Below are positions 36,384 to 45,002 of a DNA stretch of 64,000 bases, piece after piece (position 1 is the stretch's first letter; each line of letters begins with the position of its first letter). Position numbers and translations under genes: made by a program. Below the pieces are notes generated by a model. That model saw only the letters and a list, made by a program, of their open reading frames with translations. It did no database searches and had not been told where the DNA came from. Source of the stretch: Anatilimnocola aggregata (GTDB lineage: Bacteria > Planctomycetota > Planctomycetia > Pirellulales > Pirellulaceae); the NCBI RefSeq assembly GCF_007747655.1, contig NZ_CP036274.1, positions 6,696,001-6,760,000 on the forward strand, given 5' to 3'.

Positions 36384-37517
36384 ATGCCAAAGAATCCTTC
36401 AATACCGACGAACGCTTCCCCGAGTCTTGCGCGGCTCGATCGCCCGCTGTCGTTATCCGCGCAGGTGGAGCGATTGCTAAGGCAGTCGATCACTGAGGGG
36501 AGGTTTGCGGGCGGTAAATTGCCGACGGAAGTGGAACTGGCCGAACAGTTGGGGGTGAGTCGCGAAACGGTTCGACTCGCTGCGGAGGTTTTGCAGCGAG
36601 AAGGACTGCTAGTCAAGATTCGCCGCAAGGGAACCTTCACGCAGCAGCAACCGGCCGAGATGCAATTGCGCGGGCCCGAGTCGACGGTGCTCGGGTTCTT
36701 GCAAGCGACCTATCCTGCGCCGCAAGGTGCCGAGGAAGCGGTAACTTCGGAAATCAACGCGCTGATGCTGCATGGTGCCGTCGCTGAAGCAGGACAAGCA
36801 GGCTGGGAACTTTTTGTTCGCGATGCACCAAGCACGCAGATGAGGCCGGCCTTTCAACGACTCAAATCCAAAGCGATTCTCAGCGGGCTGATCTTCACGT
36901 CGTTCGGCGAAGAGAAACTGCTGCGGCGCGTGATGGGGCTGGGAATTCCCGTCGTGCTGCTCGATCACGATGCCCGCGTTCCCCAGATTAGCGCCGTGTG
37001 CGAAGACTCCACCGGAGCTGCGAGGCAAGCGGTCGAGTATTTGGCGGGCCTGGGACATCGGCGTATCGCCACTGCCTATTGGCGGCGAACCGATTTAAAT
37101 CCCTGGCGACTGGAAGGTTATCGACAAGGAATGCGTGAGGCCGGACTGCCGCGCAAGCGCCAATGGGAACTGGCCACCGAGTTGACCGAGCGCGGCGCAA
37201 AGCTCCTCACCAAGCAATTCCTGGAGATTTCGCCGCGACCCACTGCGCTCTACTGTTTCAATAACACACTGGCCAAACGGGTAATCGAAAACCTGCAAAC
37301 CCAAGGACTGCGGGTTCCCGACGATGTGAGCGTGCTTGGCGGTGGTGGCGAAAACGTCTACGGACTGACCTGCCATCAGGCCGAATGGCATTCGATGGGG
37401 CGCAAGGCGGTGCAAATTCTGCTCGAACACGTTTCTGCCAAACAGCCGCGAGAACCGGAGATCCATCTCTTCCCTCACAGCTTGCGGTTCGGTCAAACGA
37501 CCAGCCCGCCGCAATGA
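36384..37517 (+). CDS. Chimeric regulator: GntR-type DNA-binding domain with periplasmic-binding-protein-like sensor
   Basis: 377 residues. Residues about 20-95 are a GntR winged helix (SAQVERLLRQSITEGRFAGGKLP, then ELAEQLGVSRETVRLAAEVL). From about 110 on, the LacI-type ligand domain shows VVLLDHDARVPQISAVCEDS, GHRRIATAYWRR, RPTALYCFNNTLA and DDVSVLGGGGENVYGLTC. This AraR-like domain order responds to a sugar. It is divergent from the DUF1549-DUF1501-WD40 run, so it could control that run. The ligand is unknown. Confidence 0.88.
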   Translation: MPKNPSIPTNASPSLARLDRPLSLSAQVERLLRQSITEGRFAGGKLPTEVELAEQLGVSRETVRLAAEVLQREGLLVKIRRKGTFTQQQPAEMQLRGPESTVLGFLQATYPAPQGAEEAVTSEINALMLHGAVAEAGQAGWELFVRDAPSTQMRPAFQRLKSKAILSGLIFTSFGEEKLLRRVMGLGIPVVLLDHDARVPQISAVCEDSTGAARQAVEYLAGLGHRRIATAYWRRTDLNPWRLEGYRQGMREAGLPRKRQWELATELTERGAKLLTKQFLEISPRPTALYCFNNTLAKRVIENLQTQGLRVPDDVSVLGGGGENVYGLTCHQAEWHSMGRKAVQILLEHVSAKQPREPEIHLFPHSLRFGQTTSPPQ

Positions 37518-37573
37518 GCGGCATCTCGATATGATGAATTGCTCCAGAACGGAGCACTGCTAGAAAGTCCGTC

Positions 37574-38398
37574 ATGCCCCTGCATTTCGAAGCGCGACAA
37601 TCATCTTCCTTGCCAATCGAGGTTCACGGCATCACTCCCGACCTCCTGCGCGAAAAGTCAGTTGCCGAAATCGAGAAGTTGGAAATCCTGCAGGGCAATC
37701 GCCGCTTGCCACTCGCTGAACTGTTTGTAGTAAAGGGAACTGCGGCGGAACAAGTGCATAGGTGGAGTGGAACTCTAACCAATGTGCATTGGCTGGGCGC
37801 GAAGATGAAGAGTGGCCGAATTGAAGTGACCGGAGGTATAGGTCGGCATGTGGGTAGCGAACTCCGCGGCGGCGAGATTCATATCCACGGCAGTGTCAGC
37901 GATTGGCTGGGTGCCGAGTTGCATGGCGGGCTGATTCACGTGCGCGGCAGCGCCGGTGATTCGGTCGGCTCGGCATATCGCGGCAATACCAAGGGGATGA
38001 CGCGGGGGACGATCATCGTCGGCGGCAACGCTGGCCACGAGCCGGGACATTCGTTACGGCGCGGGCTGATCTATATCGCTGGCAACATCGGCGACATGGC
38101 CGGGCTGAACATGTTAGCTGGAACAATTCTCGTGGGGGGTAAGGCGGGCCTTCGGCATGGCGCGGGCATGCGCAGGGGCACGATTGTCTTCTTAGGCAGC
38201 CAAGCTCCGCCGCTGCTGCCAACCTTTCGTCGGGGCTGCCGCTTCCAACCCGGAGTATTTCCGCTGCTTGCCGCCCAATTGCGCCAAGCTCAGGCCCCTT
38301 TCAGCGAAGAATCAATGGCAGCCGCTTTCGACTTGTATCACGGCGACCTGCTCGAAGGTGGCCGCGGCGAAATCCTGGTCCGCGCGACAAACCACTGA
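37574..38398 (+). CDS. fhcC: Formylmethanofuran dehydrogenase subunit C-like protein (FhcC)
   Basis: 274 residues. From about 65 on are repeated GxxxGxxV-type beta-helix turns (GRIEVTGGIGRHVGSELRGG, GEIHIHGSVSDWLGAELHGG, GLIHVRGSAGDSVGSA) typical of the FwdC/GltB-C-terminal-like domain. FhcC belongs to the formyltransferase/hydrolase complex that converts formyl-H4MPT to formate; the H4MPT C1 pathway is known in planctomycetes. No FhcA, FhcB, FhcD or other C1 gene is visible within the window on either side, so partners must lie elsewhere. Confidence 0.85.
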   Translation: MPLHFEARQSSSLPIEVHGITPDLLREKSVAEIEKLEILQGNRRLPLAELFVVKGTAAEQVHRWSGTLTNVHWLGAKMKSGRIEVTGGIGRHVGSELRGGEIHIHGSVSDWLGAELHGGLIHVRGSAGDSVGSAYRGNTKGMTRGTIIVGGNAGHEPGHSLRRGLIYIAGNIGDMAGLNMLAGTILVGGKAGLRHGAGMRRGTIVFLGSQAPPLLPTFRRGCRFQPGVFPLLAAQLRQAQAPFSEESMAAAFDLYHGDLLEGGRGEILVRATNH

Positions 38399-38494
38399 CT
38401 CGCATTGCTGCTCTCTATCCCCCAATCGTTGGCTTACCCGCATTATGCAGTAGAATACCGACAGGGATGTGTTCTAGCTTTGGAGATTTAAATC

Positions 38495-38701
38495 ATGATT
38501 AAACCTTCCCTTGCTCAACGTGTATCTGCCCTTGAAGAAGAGGTCGCCAGGCTGGCTCTCGTTCACGATCACCGAACTCCAGCCGCCCCGAATGCTTGGC
38601 GTTCGACGATAGCGATGTTTGCCAACGATCCGGTAATGCAAGAGATTATCGAAGAAGGGCAAAAACTTCGGCAAGTTGATCGCGAACAATCGCAACCATG
38701 A
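38495..38701 (+). CDS. VapB-like antitoxin
   Basis: 68 residues upstream of a PIN-domain gene and overlapping it in ATGA. The N-terminal half (LAQRVSALEEEVARLALV) is a probable coiled coil; the C-terminal half (ANDPVMQEIIEEGQKLRQVDRE) is the kind of amphipathic tail that wraps a PIN toxin in these small pairs. GGAG lies upstream. No classical DNA-binding fold is evident. Confidence 0.7.
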   Translation: MIKPSLAQRVSALEEEVARLALVHDHRTPAAPNAWRSTIAMFANDPVMQEIIEEGQKLRQVDREQSQP

Positions 38702-39123
38702 TCGTCATCGATTCAGATCACCTCTCGATCCTGCAGCAGAATCGGAGTCCGCAATTAAGTCGGCTTCTGGCTGCCATGGATCAATCTGTAGATACCGATT
38801 TCGCAACCACTGCGATATCTCTGGAAGAGCAGATGCGGGGCTGGCTCGCCGCAATTAATCGCACTCGTGAAGTTATCGATCAACCTCGCTATTACGCTCG
38901 ATTAACTGGACTGATCGACTTCTATTCCCGCTGGCAGGTAATACCGTTCGACGAGAGTGCAGCCGAGATGTTTCTAGCCCATCGCCAGGCAGGGGTTCGC
39001 ATTGGAACCATGGACTTAAAGATCGCGGCAATTTGCCTATCCAAAAACTCGCTGCTACTTTCGGCGAACTTACGAGACTTTGAACAAGTTCCGGGCTTGA
39101 GAGTCGAAAACTGGTTGAAGTAG
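38698..39123 (+). CDS. PIN-domain ribonuclease (VapC-like toxin)
   Basis: 141 residues. PIN acidic residues are in place: Asp5 in IVIDSDHLS, Glu43 or Glu44 in SLEEQM, Asp106 in GTMDLKIAA and Asp127 near SANLRDFEQ. The length and motif order match VapC toxins, which cut RNA and are held by the antitoxin. Overlap of four bases with the upstream small gene supports a toxin-antitoxin operon. Confidence 0.88.
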   Translation: MIVIDSDHLSILQQNRSPQLSRLLAAMDQSVDTDFATTAISLEEQMRGWLAAINRTREVIDQPRYYARLTGLIDFYSRWQVIPFDESAAEMFLAHRQAGVRIGTMDLKIAAICLSKNSLLLSANLRDFEQVPGLRVENWLK

Positions 39124-39298
39124 CTACTTCGTGGCAATCCGAACCACCCCCAGCGGGCTACGCCGGTGCGGCGTCTGCCGATAGAATGCCCTAACGCTGG
39201 CACGATGCCTCGCCACCCGGAAATGACGATTGCCTGGAGACACGCTTGCGCATCGAGTCGCAACTCTCTGCAATGACGCGGGGCGAGTGGAGTAACGC

Positions 39299-40906
39299 AT
39301 GGCACGCCTGGTTTCGTTTGTAGTCCTGCTAGTCATTTTGATTCTGATCGCGCTCCTCTTTTTCCGCGTGATGGAATCATTTCTGCTGCCGGTCTTTTTG
39401 GCCGCCCTTTTGGGCGTGGTGTTCCAGCCCTTGTATCGCTGGACCGTGGCCCATTGCCGCAATCAGCGCTATGTAGCCGCGACCCTCACGACCTTGATGG
39501 TGCTGATTACGGTACTTGCCCCTGCCGCTCTGGTCCTCACGTTGGCCGGTGCGCAAGGTCTTTCGCTCGCTACTCAATTGCAGGGGACCGACGTTCGCAA
39601 AAAACTCGACGAACTGCGGAGCGAATACTCGCTCGATATTCCCATCCGCGATGATTTGCAGGGAATCGATTTCAAGCTCAAGGCCTGGCGCGATCAATTG
39701 CGCAATGGCGAAACGCCCAAGTACTCCGAAGTTTCGGTCGAGAACCTGATCACACGCGTCGAGCGAATCGAAGCTTGGCGCAAGCAGGCAATCGAGGCTG
39801 GCGTTCATGCCAACCCGATACCTCTCCTCGCTCAATTGGAGATTCTGCGCAAGGTCGAGTCAGAGTCGCCACAGGGTGACGACGCATTGCTGGCCGCGGT
39901 GGCAGAGTTTCGCATCTACAAGCGCGACTTGCTCGGAGGTGCGTTCTTGTCGGTCGTGAAGGAAGTGGTCAATCCGACCGACGAACAAATCGAGAAGCTG
40001 TTCGGGCCGTCGTTCGCCATCGGGTCAAAGTTGTATTCGTATGGCGGTGAAACGTTGATTATCCTGGGAAAATTGCTGATCGGGACGATCATCATCATCG
40101 CCACATTATTCTTCTTGTTTGCCGAAGGCTCGCGCATGCTCGATGCGGCCATTCGCCTTAGCCCACTCGAAGAACGCTATGTGCGCGAACTGGTCAGCGA
40201 GTTCGATCGCGTTTGTCGCGCCGTGGTTGCTGCAACGCTGCTATCGGCCGTCGCCCAGGGAATTCTCGCAGGCATTGGGTTTTATTTCGCAGGGCTCGAG
40301 CATTCGGTGGCACTGCTCATGCTCCTCACCATGGTCCTCGCGATGGTACCGTTCACCGGGGCAGCTTCGGTTTGGGTGCCGGTTTGCGTGTACCTATATA
40401 TGTATAAAGGAGACACCACCGCAGCGGTCGGACTGGCCGTTTATGGCACGCTGATTATTTCCGGGGCTGACAATTTGATTAAGCCGCTTGTGCTGCATGG
40501 GCAGTCGAATTTGCATCCGCTACTCGCACTGCTTAGTGTTATCGGCGGGCTGCAGCAACTGGGGCCGATCGGCATTCTCGTGGGGCCGATGGTCGTGGTC
40601 TTTCTGCAAACGCTGCTGAAGATCCTGCAACGCGAACTAATGACCATGGATCGTCTGGCAGCCGCCGCAGCAGCAATTGGAGTTCAACTTCCTTTAGGCC
40701 AACGCGCGCCCCCAACTTCCGCGGTCCCCGCAGCGACGGAAACTGTCGTCGACCCAACCACGGGCTTACCTGTCGATGCCAAGCCGATGGATTCAACCTA
40801 TGGCGAGAATCCACCAGCCAGCGGAAATGGCTCACATCAGCCTTCACCACCCGCGGTCCAAAGTCCACCGACAAACCCGAATCTCAAGCGGAAGAAGAAG
40901 CGGTAG
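39299..40906 (+). CDS. AI-2E family transporter
   Basis: 535 residues. Two helices near the N-terminus (VSFVVLLVILILIALLFF and LPVFLAALLGVVF) precede a large soluble insert (about 95-250), then four or five helices; the family features GAASVWVPVCVYLY and ISGADNLIKPLVL are in the C-terminal half. The insert is longer than usual. A Pro/Asn-rich basic tail of about 90 residues ends in KRKKKR. Members are linked to autoinducer-2 export in some bacteria, but most have unknown substrates. Confidence 0.86.
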   Translation: MARLVSFVVLLVILILIALLFFRVMESFLLPVFLAALLGVVFQPLYRWTVAHCRNQRYVAATLTTLMVLITVLAPAALVLTLAGAQGLSLATQLQGTDVRKKLDELRSEYSLDIPIRDDLQGIDFKLKAWRDQLRNGETPKYSEVSVENLITRVERIEAWRKQAIEAGVHANPIPLLAQLEILRKVESESPQGDDALLAAVAEFRIYKRDLLGGAFLSVVKEVVNPTDEQIEKLFGPSFAIGSKLYSYGGETLIILGKLLIGTIIIIATLFFLFAEGSRMLDAAIRLSPLEERYVRELVSEFDRVCRAVVAATLLSAVAQGILAGIGFYFAGLEHSVALLMLLTMVLAMVPFTGAASVWVPVCVYLYMYKGDTTAAVGLAVYGTLIISGADNLIKPLVLHGQSNLHPLLALLSVIGGLQQLGPIGILVGPMVVVFLQTLLKILQRELMTMDRLAAAAAAIGVQLPLGQRAPPTSAVPAATETVVDPTTGLPVDAKPMDSTYGENPPASGNGSHQPSPPAVQSPPTNPNLKRKKKR

Positions 40907-40928
40907 CCAGTCCTGTTTTCAACGTACT

Positions 40929-41022
40929 TGTTCAACATTGCCCCCCATTGTTGAACACCAATCGCTCGCAATCCCGAGAGTTGCGCTATCTGCTGTTCAA
41001 CAATTGCCTCGATTGTTGAACA
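40929..41022. repeat. Two tandem identical-arm hairpins
   Basis: TGTTCAACA and TGTTGAACA occur as an inverted pair at 40929-40957 (11-base loop) and again at 40994-41022 (arms extended to 11 pairs, 7-base loop). They lie between the convergent AI-2E and DUF2817 genes. Neither has a T-run, so they are not classical terminators. Confidence 0.65.
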
Positions 41023-41084
41023 CCCCCCCTTTCGCGGTCTGCAAGATGTTCGGGCTCCGCGGACGATCGAAAAGCAGACGAACA

Positions 41085-42197
41085 TCAGCCTTGTTGCAGC
41101 CCGAAAATCACATCCTCGACCCATTCTTCGGCTAGGCCAAGCGGCCGACGATCATAAGACCACTCACTGGGGCAAAAAAGCTCTCGGAGCCTCTCTTTGG
41201 CGGCGGATAGTGCGGTCGAATTAGCCTTTCCCCAATGAAACTCTCGATTCTCCGCTCGCAATCCCGCGAGCACTTGAAGCGGGGGATAGGTACCGAACTC
41301 GGCACATGCGTAAAGGTAGTCTGAAACTCTTGATTGATGCGCGCACCAGCATCCCAGGCTGCCGCGCACCTGGTAGTTCACATCGCTGCCGTCGTTTTCA
41401 ACAAACGAGCCTGAGTCCAAGTATTCGATCAGGAAGTTGCGTTGCGACTCGGTGAGCGCATCATCAAGTAGCAGCTTTCCCTCGCCAGCTCTGCCGAGTC
41501 CCGTATGGAAATCCAGGTGCACAACGCGACTACTGCTCGCCAACCACCGAGGCAGATTTGCCGCCAGGATCTGCTGCGTCTGAGAGGGACCGTTGCCACC
41601 AAAGAACAGACCTTGGGGAAAATCGAATTGGCCAGCAGCAATGGTTTGCGTTAGCTGGCGCACTCCCATTCGCGCAGCGGCCAGCGCGAGCTTCACTGAA
41701 AATAGATCGAACCAGCCTGCGGAGGACCGAGGATTTAGCAAAGGATCGAGTGCAGCATAGCCGGCGGGCGAACCACGATAATCATCGCCAGGCAACAGAA
41801 AATTGCGATTGAGATCGATGCCATCGGCATCCATTCGCCGCAACCAGGCGAACCCATAGGGATTCAGGCCATGCATCATTAGCAGACGAACTTCGCCTAG
41901 CTTTAGCTCTGGCAAATGCAACTGCTCGTGAAATAACAGTCGATTCAGGATCGCACACTGTACGGCAGATCCAAAGAACCCTTCCACACCATGCAACCCG
42001 CTCGAAAGCACGAGCGTCGGCGCATCAGGAGGCGCAGGAGACCAGGCGATATCGATCGTCAGATCATCGCCCGCGGGTGACTGGCCAGCGATGTCGTGAG
42101 CTTCGTGTTGCCAGCCGAGTAGCTCGACACAATGACGAAACGTGTGTCGAGCTTCTTCATAGTTGGCAGAGATTTCGACGCAGAGCCCAATGCCCAT
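41085..42197 (-). CDS. DUF2817 M14-peptidase-like protein
   Basis: 370 residues. Zinc-carboxypeptidase-like features: SGLHGVEGFFG near residue 66 supplies His and Glu, GIDLNRNFLL near 122 supplies the Arg-type residues, and HLDFHTGLGR near 224 supplies the third ligand. This is the DUF2817 branch of the M14 fold. Probably a cytoplasmic amidase or peptidase acting on small peptides; the substrate is unknown. Convergent with the AI-2E gene, separated by the hairpin pair. Confidence 0.82.
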   Translation of the reverse strand: MGIGLCVEISANYEEARHTFRHCVELLGWQHEAHDIAGQSPAGDDLTIDIAWSPAPPDAPTLVLSSGLHGVEGFFGSAVQCAILNRLLFHEQLHLPELKLGEVRLLMMHGLNPYGFAWLRRMDADGIDLNRNFLLPGDDYRGSPAGYAALDPLLNPRSSAGWFDLFSVKLALAAARMGVRQLTQTIAAGQFDFPQGLFFGGNGPSQTQQILAANLPRWLASSSRVVHLDFHTGLGRAGEGKLLLDDALTESQRNFLIEYLDSGSFVENDGSDVNYQVRGSLGCWCAHQSRVSDYLYACAEFGTYPPLQVLAGLRAENREFHWGKANSTALSAAKERLRELFCPSEWSYDRRPLGLAEEWVEDVIFGLQQG

Positions 42198-42234
42198 TTG
42201 AGCATGCCTCGTCTATCGAATCCTCCTGCCAACA

Positions 42235-42588
42235 CTACGCCAAAGCAGCTTTCGCTTCTTGGAAGATCGCATCGAAGGCCGGTGGATCGTGAATTGCGAT
42301 TTCCGACAGGCTCTTGCGATCGAGCGTTATGTTAGCCTTCTTCAGCCCATTGATGAACAGGCTATAGCGGAGACCTCGTTCAGCACAGGCAGCACTGATG
42401 CGGATGATCCACAATTCGCGAAAGTTACGCCGTTTGACGCGGCGATCGCGATAGGCATAGCGGCCGGCACGAAGCAGGGTTTCTTTGACGGTGCGAAGCA
42501 GCTTACGCCGACCGCCCCAAAAGCCCTTGGCTCGCTTGAAAATCCGCTTCTTCGATTTGTTACGGGCGTGACCGTTGGTGGTACGCAT
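42235..42588 (-). CDS. rplT: Large ribosomal subunit protein bL20
   Basis: 117 residues, highly basic. [16 protein letters not shown] start, [34 protein letters not shown] and [14 protein letters not shown] motifs are diagnostic. Binds 23S rRNA early in 50S assembly and represses its own operon in several bacteria. About 103 bases after the L35 gene on the minus strand. Confidence 0.96.
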   Translation of the reverse strand: MRTTNGHARNKSKKRIFKRAKGFWGGRRKLLRTVKETLLRAGRYAYRDRRVKRRNFRELWIIRISAACAERGLRYSLFINGLKKANITLDRKSLSEIAIHDPPAFDAIFQEAKAALA

Positions 42589-42691
42589 GGCAAATACATC
42601 CTGACTTCAGCCGCACAACGAGGCCCTCGGGACGAAAATCCGAGCGTTGACTGCCCGTGCACTGGCACTAGCGAAACTCTGCCCCACCGCC

Positions 42692-42895
42692 TTACAGGCT
42701 GTAGAAACCGAGAGCTCGCGCGATCTGGTGATTGACAGAATCGTGCAACACACGCGTTCCCCGCAGGTTGCGGCGACGCTTCTTCGACATGCGCGAGGCG
42801 AGATGGCTCGTCCCGGCGCAGCGGTGCTTGAACTTTCCTGTGGCCGTCACCCGGAACCGCTTCTTGGTTCCCTTGTGGGTCTTCATCTTCGGCAT
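42692..42895 (-). CDS. rpmI: Large ribosomal subunit protein bL35
   Basis: 67 residues. MPKMKTHKGTKKRFRVT start and GKFKHRCAGTSH, SRMSKKRRRNLRG motifs. Upstream of rplT on the same strand as in most bacteria, but the usual infC gene is not in the next 600 bases. Confidence 0.95.
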   Translation of the reverse strand: MPKMKTHKGTKKRFRVTATGKFKHRCAGTSHLASRMSKKRRRNLRGTRVLHDSVNHQIARALGFYSL

Positions 42896-43537
42896 GGTAA
42901 ATACCCCCTTCGGTGAGAAGGGCTAACTGGGTGAAATGTCGGAAGTCCCGCATCGTAGTCCCTTTTCGGCGCGCCGAAAAGGGGAATGACCGGGAAAATA
43001 TCACCGCCCCGGCAACGAATGCCAAGTTGGAAACAAGCATTTATCGGCCGCTGGCAATCTGCCGGCCAGCGAATCGCCTAAAAAAAGGCGAGAGCAATGG
43101 TTATAGCTTCGAATACAGCCGAATCATTGCTTCGTCGTTGTACGCTCCGGCAAGTCACTAAAGAAGGAATTTGAAGTCTGACTTCTCGCACAGCTATCGG
43201 TACGCGGAGGGTGAAACTCGTGACCGTTGCGCAACCAGTACGCACAACTGAAACCGACCTATTTGTCCAACCACTTTGGACCCCATCTGCCAAAACGCTG
43301 GCATTTCGCAGCATAAACACCCACAAACACTCCGAATCATGGACACCACCCGATTGAGCGACTCGCAAATTAGTGGCAACTAATTTCCCATAACGCAATT
43401 ACTCGTTACGTTCTGATCGCGACTACGTTTCCATGTTGTTAAATATCGCTGCGTTCTTATTCATGATACAGCCTGCACTTGACTAGACTGGTCAACTAGG
43501 AGCAACTCACAAAAGCGACTCTCCCAGAAACTCGCTG
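42896..43537. other. Gene-free interval upstream of rpmI
   Basis: About 640 bases between rpmI and the SUKH gene, both minus strand. It should contain the rpmI-rplT promoter and leader. Apart from the 24-base palindrome I see no gene, RNA gene or repeat. The part near 43380-43470 is more A/T-rich than the window average. Confidence 0.55.
42960..42983. promoter_or_regulatory. 24-base perfect palindrome in the rpmI leader
   Basis: Two arms of CCCTTTTCGGCG and its complement without a loop, 65 to 88 bases upstream of the rpmI start on the minus strand. As RNA it would form a strong hairpin; as DNA it could bind a dimer. A role in L20-type control of the operon is possible but there is no T-run for an attenuator. 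Confidence 0.45.
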
Positions 43538-44116
43538 CTACGTCTGACCTTCTAGGTACTCCAGCAGAAAATCTGCGAGCGAATCACCAATCTTCCTTGT
43601 CCAGGCACTGGGATCGCCTCCGTTGTAAAATCGTTCGTGATCGAATTCGTAGATCTCTGGTCCGAACGATTCGCCGTTTCGAAGGTATCCAATGCTGTTG
43701 CCGTCGGAGGTGAGGTTGTAAGCCGAGATCGCGAGTACGAGCGGTGTGCCATCGTAGCACCACTTGCTGTGAGTCGTTTGTAACGCGTCTTGCGGGGACT
43801 CGATGATAATATTCGCCACTCCAGGGAGATGCACCGGCCCAAACTGCTGCAACAAGTCTTTGTAGTCAGCCGGGAGTTCGGCACCCAATAAGCGTTCTTG
43901 CTGAATCAGTTCATCTTTGGCAAGCGGCAAGAACGTCATCTTGACCGGGTAACTAATAAAGAGAACGCCATCGAACTTGATCCCGAGGTTTTTGAAGAAC
44001 TTTGCCGGCTTGGGATTTGCTGGATCGAAGCCCGGCCATACGTACATCTGGTTCTCGCATCGCGCGTCGCTTAACGAGCGAATCTTCGCCGTGAGTGAGT
44101 CAAATGCTCGCGACAT
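43538..44116 (-). CDS. SMI1/KNR4 (SUKH) family protein
   Basis: 192 residues. The core LIQQERLLGAELPADYKDLLQQFG near residue 70-95 and the HLPGVANIIIESP and IYEFDHERFYNG strands fit the SUKH superfamily, common as immunity proteins for polymorphic toxins and also as stand-alone regulators. No toxin gene lies directly beside it. First of three unknowns on this strand (44185 and 44642 genes). Confidence 0.78.
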   Translation of the reverse strand: MSRAFDSLTAKIRSLSDARCENQMYVWPGFDPANPKPAKFFKNLGIKFDGVLFISYPVKMTFLPLAKDELIQQERLLGAELPADYKDLLQQFGPVHLPGVANIIIESPQDALQTTHSKWCYDGTPLVLAISAYNLTSDGNSIGYLRNGESFGPEIYEFDHERFYNGGDPSAWTRKIGDSLADFLLEYLEGQT

Positions 44117-44184
44117 AATTGTTTTGGCTAACGCCCAGTTACCCTGCCCACTTCAATTCGTCAGGGCCGACATATTGGACTGAC

Positions 44185-44706
44185 CTACTCAGTTTGCCAA
44201 AGTACCGCTCCACTGCAAGCGACCAGCAATCTCTTGTACGCCATCGACTGCATCGGTGGGCATGCTAACACCGCTTCGCAGAACTCGACGGGTGGGGAGT
44301 AATAGTGCGCGTTGATGTAGTGGGTGATTAATTCCGGACAGACATAAATCTTGCCCTCGTACGGAATGAAGAGATTTGCCGTGCCGCGTTTCTCGCCGCC
44401 AAACTGGCAGATACCGCATTCATGGTAACCGGCTGAGACGAACGGCTGCCACGGATTGCGAGCGAACTCCGTCAGCTTCGCGAACACCTCTTGCGGCGTG
44501 GGGCCAGTAGGAATTTCAAATGCCTTCTCCAACCAGCCGACCGCAAGGATGTGATCGGCAACGACTGGCAGGTATGTGCAGGGCGTGAGATCGCGCAATT
44601 CAGCCAAAGTGATGCACCGCCTAATCTCGTGACATACCAAGCTATAGCTGTCGATCAGTCGTAACGCTTGCTGCAGCTTCTCGACCGTCGCCACGCGCGA
44701 CCACAT
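44185..44706 (-). CDS. Hypothetical cysteine-containing protein
   Basis: About 173 residues from the ATG at 44706 (MWSRVATVEKLQQ). No family recognised. It has a CGIC pair after GYHE and later CPELI, CEAVLACPP and a C-terminal VACSGAVL. Its 5' end overlaps the 44642 gene by 65 bases; an alternative GTG at 44694 would reduce that. The frame is open to 44895, but that part is Gly/Val-rich and falls within the other gene. Probably coexpressed with its neighbours. Confidence 0.6.
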   Translation of the reverse strand: MWSRVATVEKLQQALRLIDSYSLVCHEIRRCITLAELRDLTPCTYLPVVADHILAVGWLEKAFEIPTGPTPQEVFAKLTEFARNPWQPFVSAGYHECGICQFGGEKRGTANLFIPYEGKIYVCPELITHYINAHYYSPPVEFCEAVLACPPMQSMAYKRLLVACSGAVLWQTE

Positions 44707-44965
44707 GCCCCCACTTGTTGTATTCGGTGCCGCACACCTTGCAGGTACATCCACCCCACAGTGTCTGACGCCAATTCTGGGGAAACCGGATCGCCGGAGC
44801 AGGCTCGCCACAATCCGGGCAACGAACGGGCCGTAGGTTGATGCCCCAACGGCCCCGGTGGCGAACGGTGTCCCGAAACACAAGGCAAAGCCCAATCACC
44901 AGTAGGATATTCCCACCAACTGCTAGGGCCACACCCGCAATTACTAAGGCTAGGTCATCTCTCAT
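44642..44965 (-). CDS. Small membrane protein with zinc-ribbon
   Basis: 107 residues from the ATG at 44965. One N-terminal helix (LALVIAGVALAVGGNILLVI) then a cytoplasmic ribbon with CPDC near 50 and CKVC near 75. GGAGGG lies upstream. Overlaps the 3' neighbour's start. Function unknown. Confidence 0.65.
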   Translation of the reverse strand: MRDDLALVIAGVALAVGGNILLVIGLCLVFRDTVRHRGRWGINLRPVRCPDCGEPAPAIRFPQNWRQTLWGGCTCKVCGTEYNKWGHVVARGDGREAAASVTTDRQL

Positions 44966-45002
44966 CACCGGCCCTCCGCCCCCGCTCACCAATCTGCGGC
45001 GA

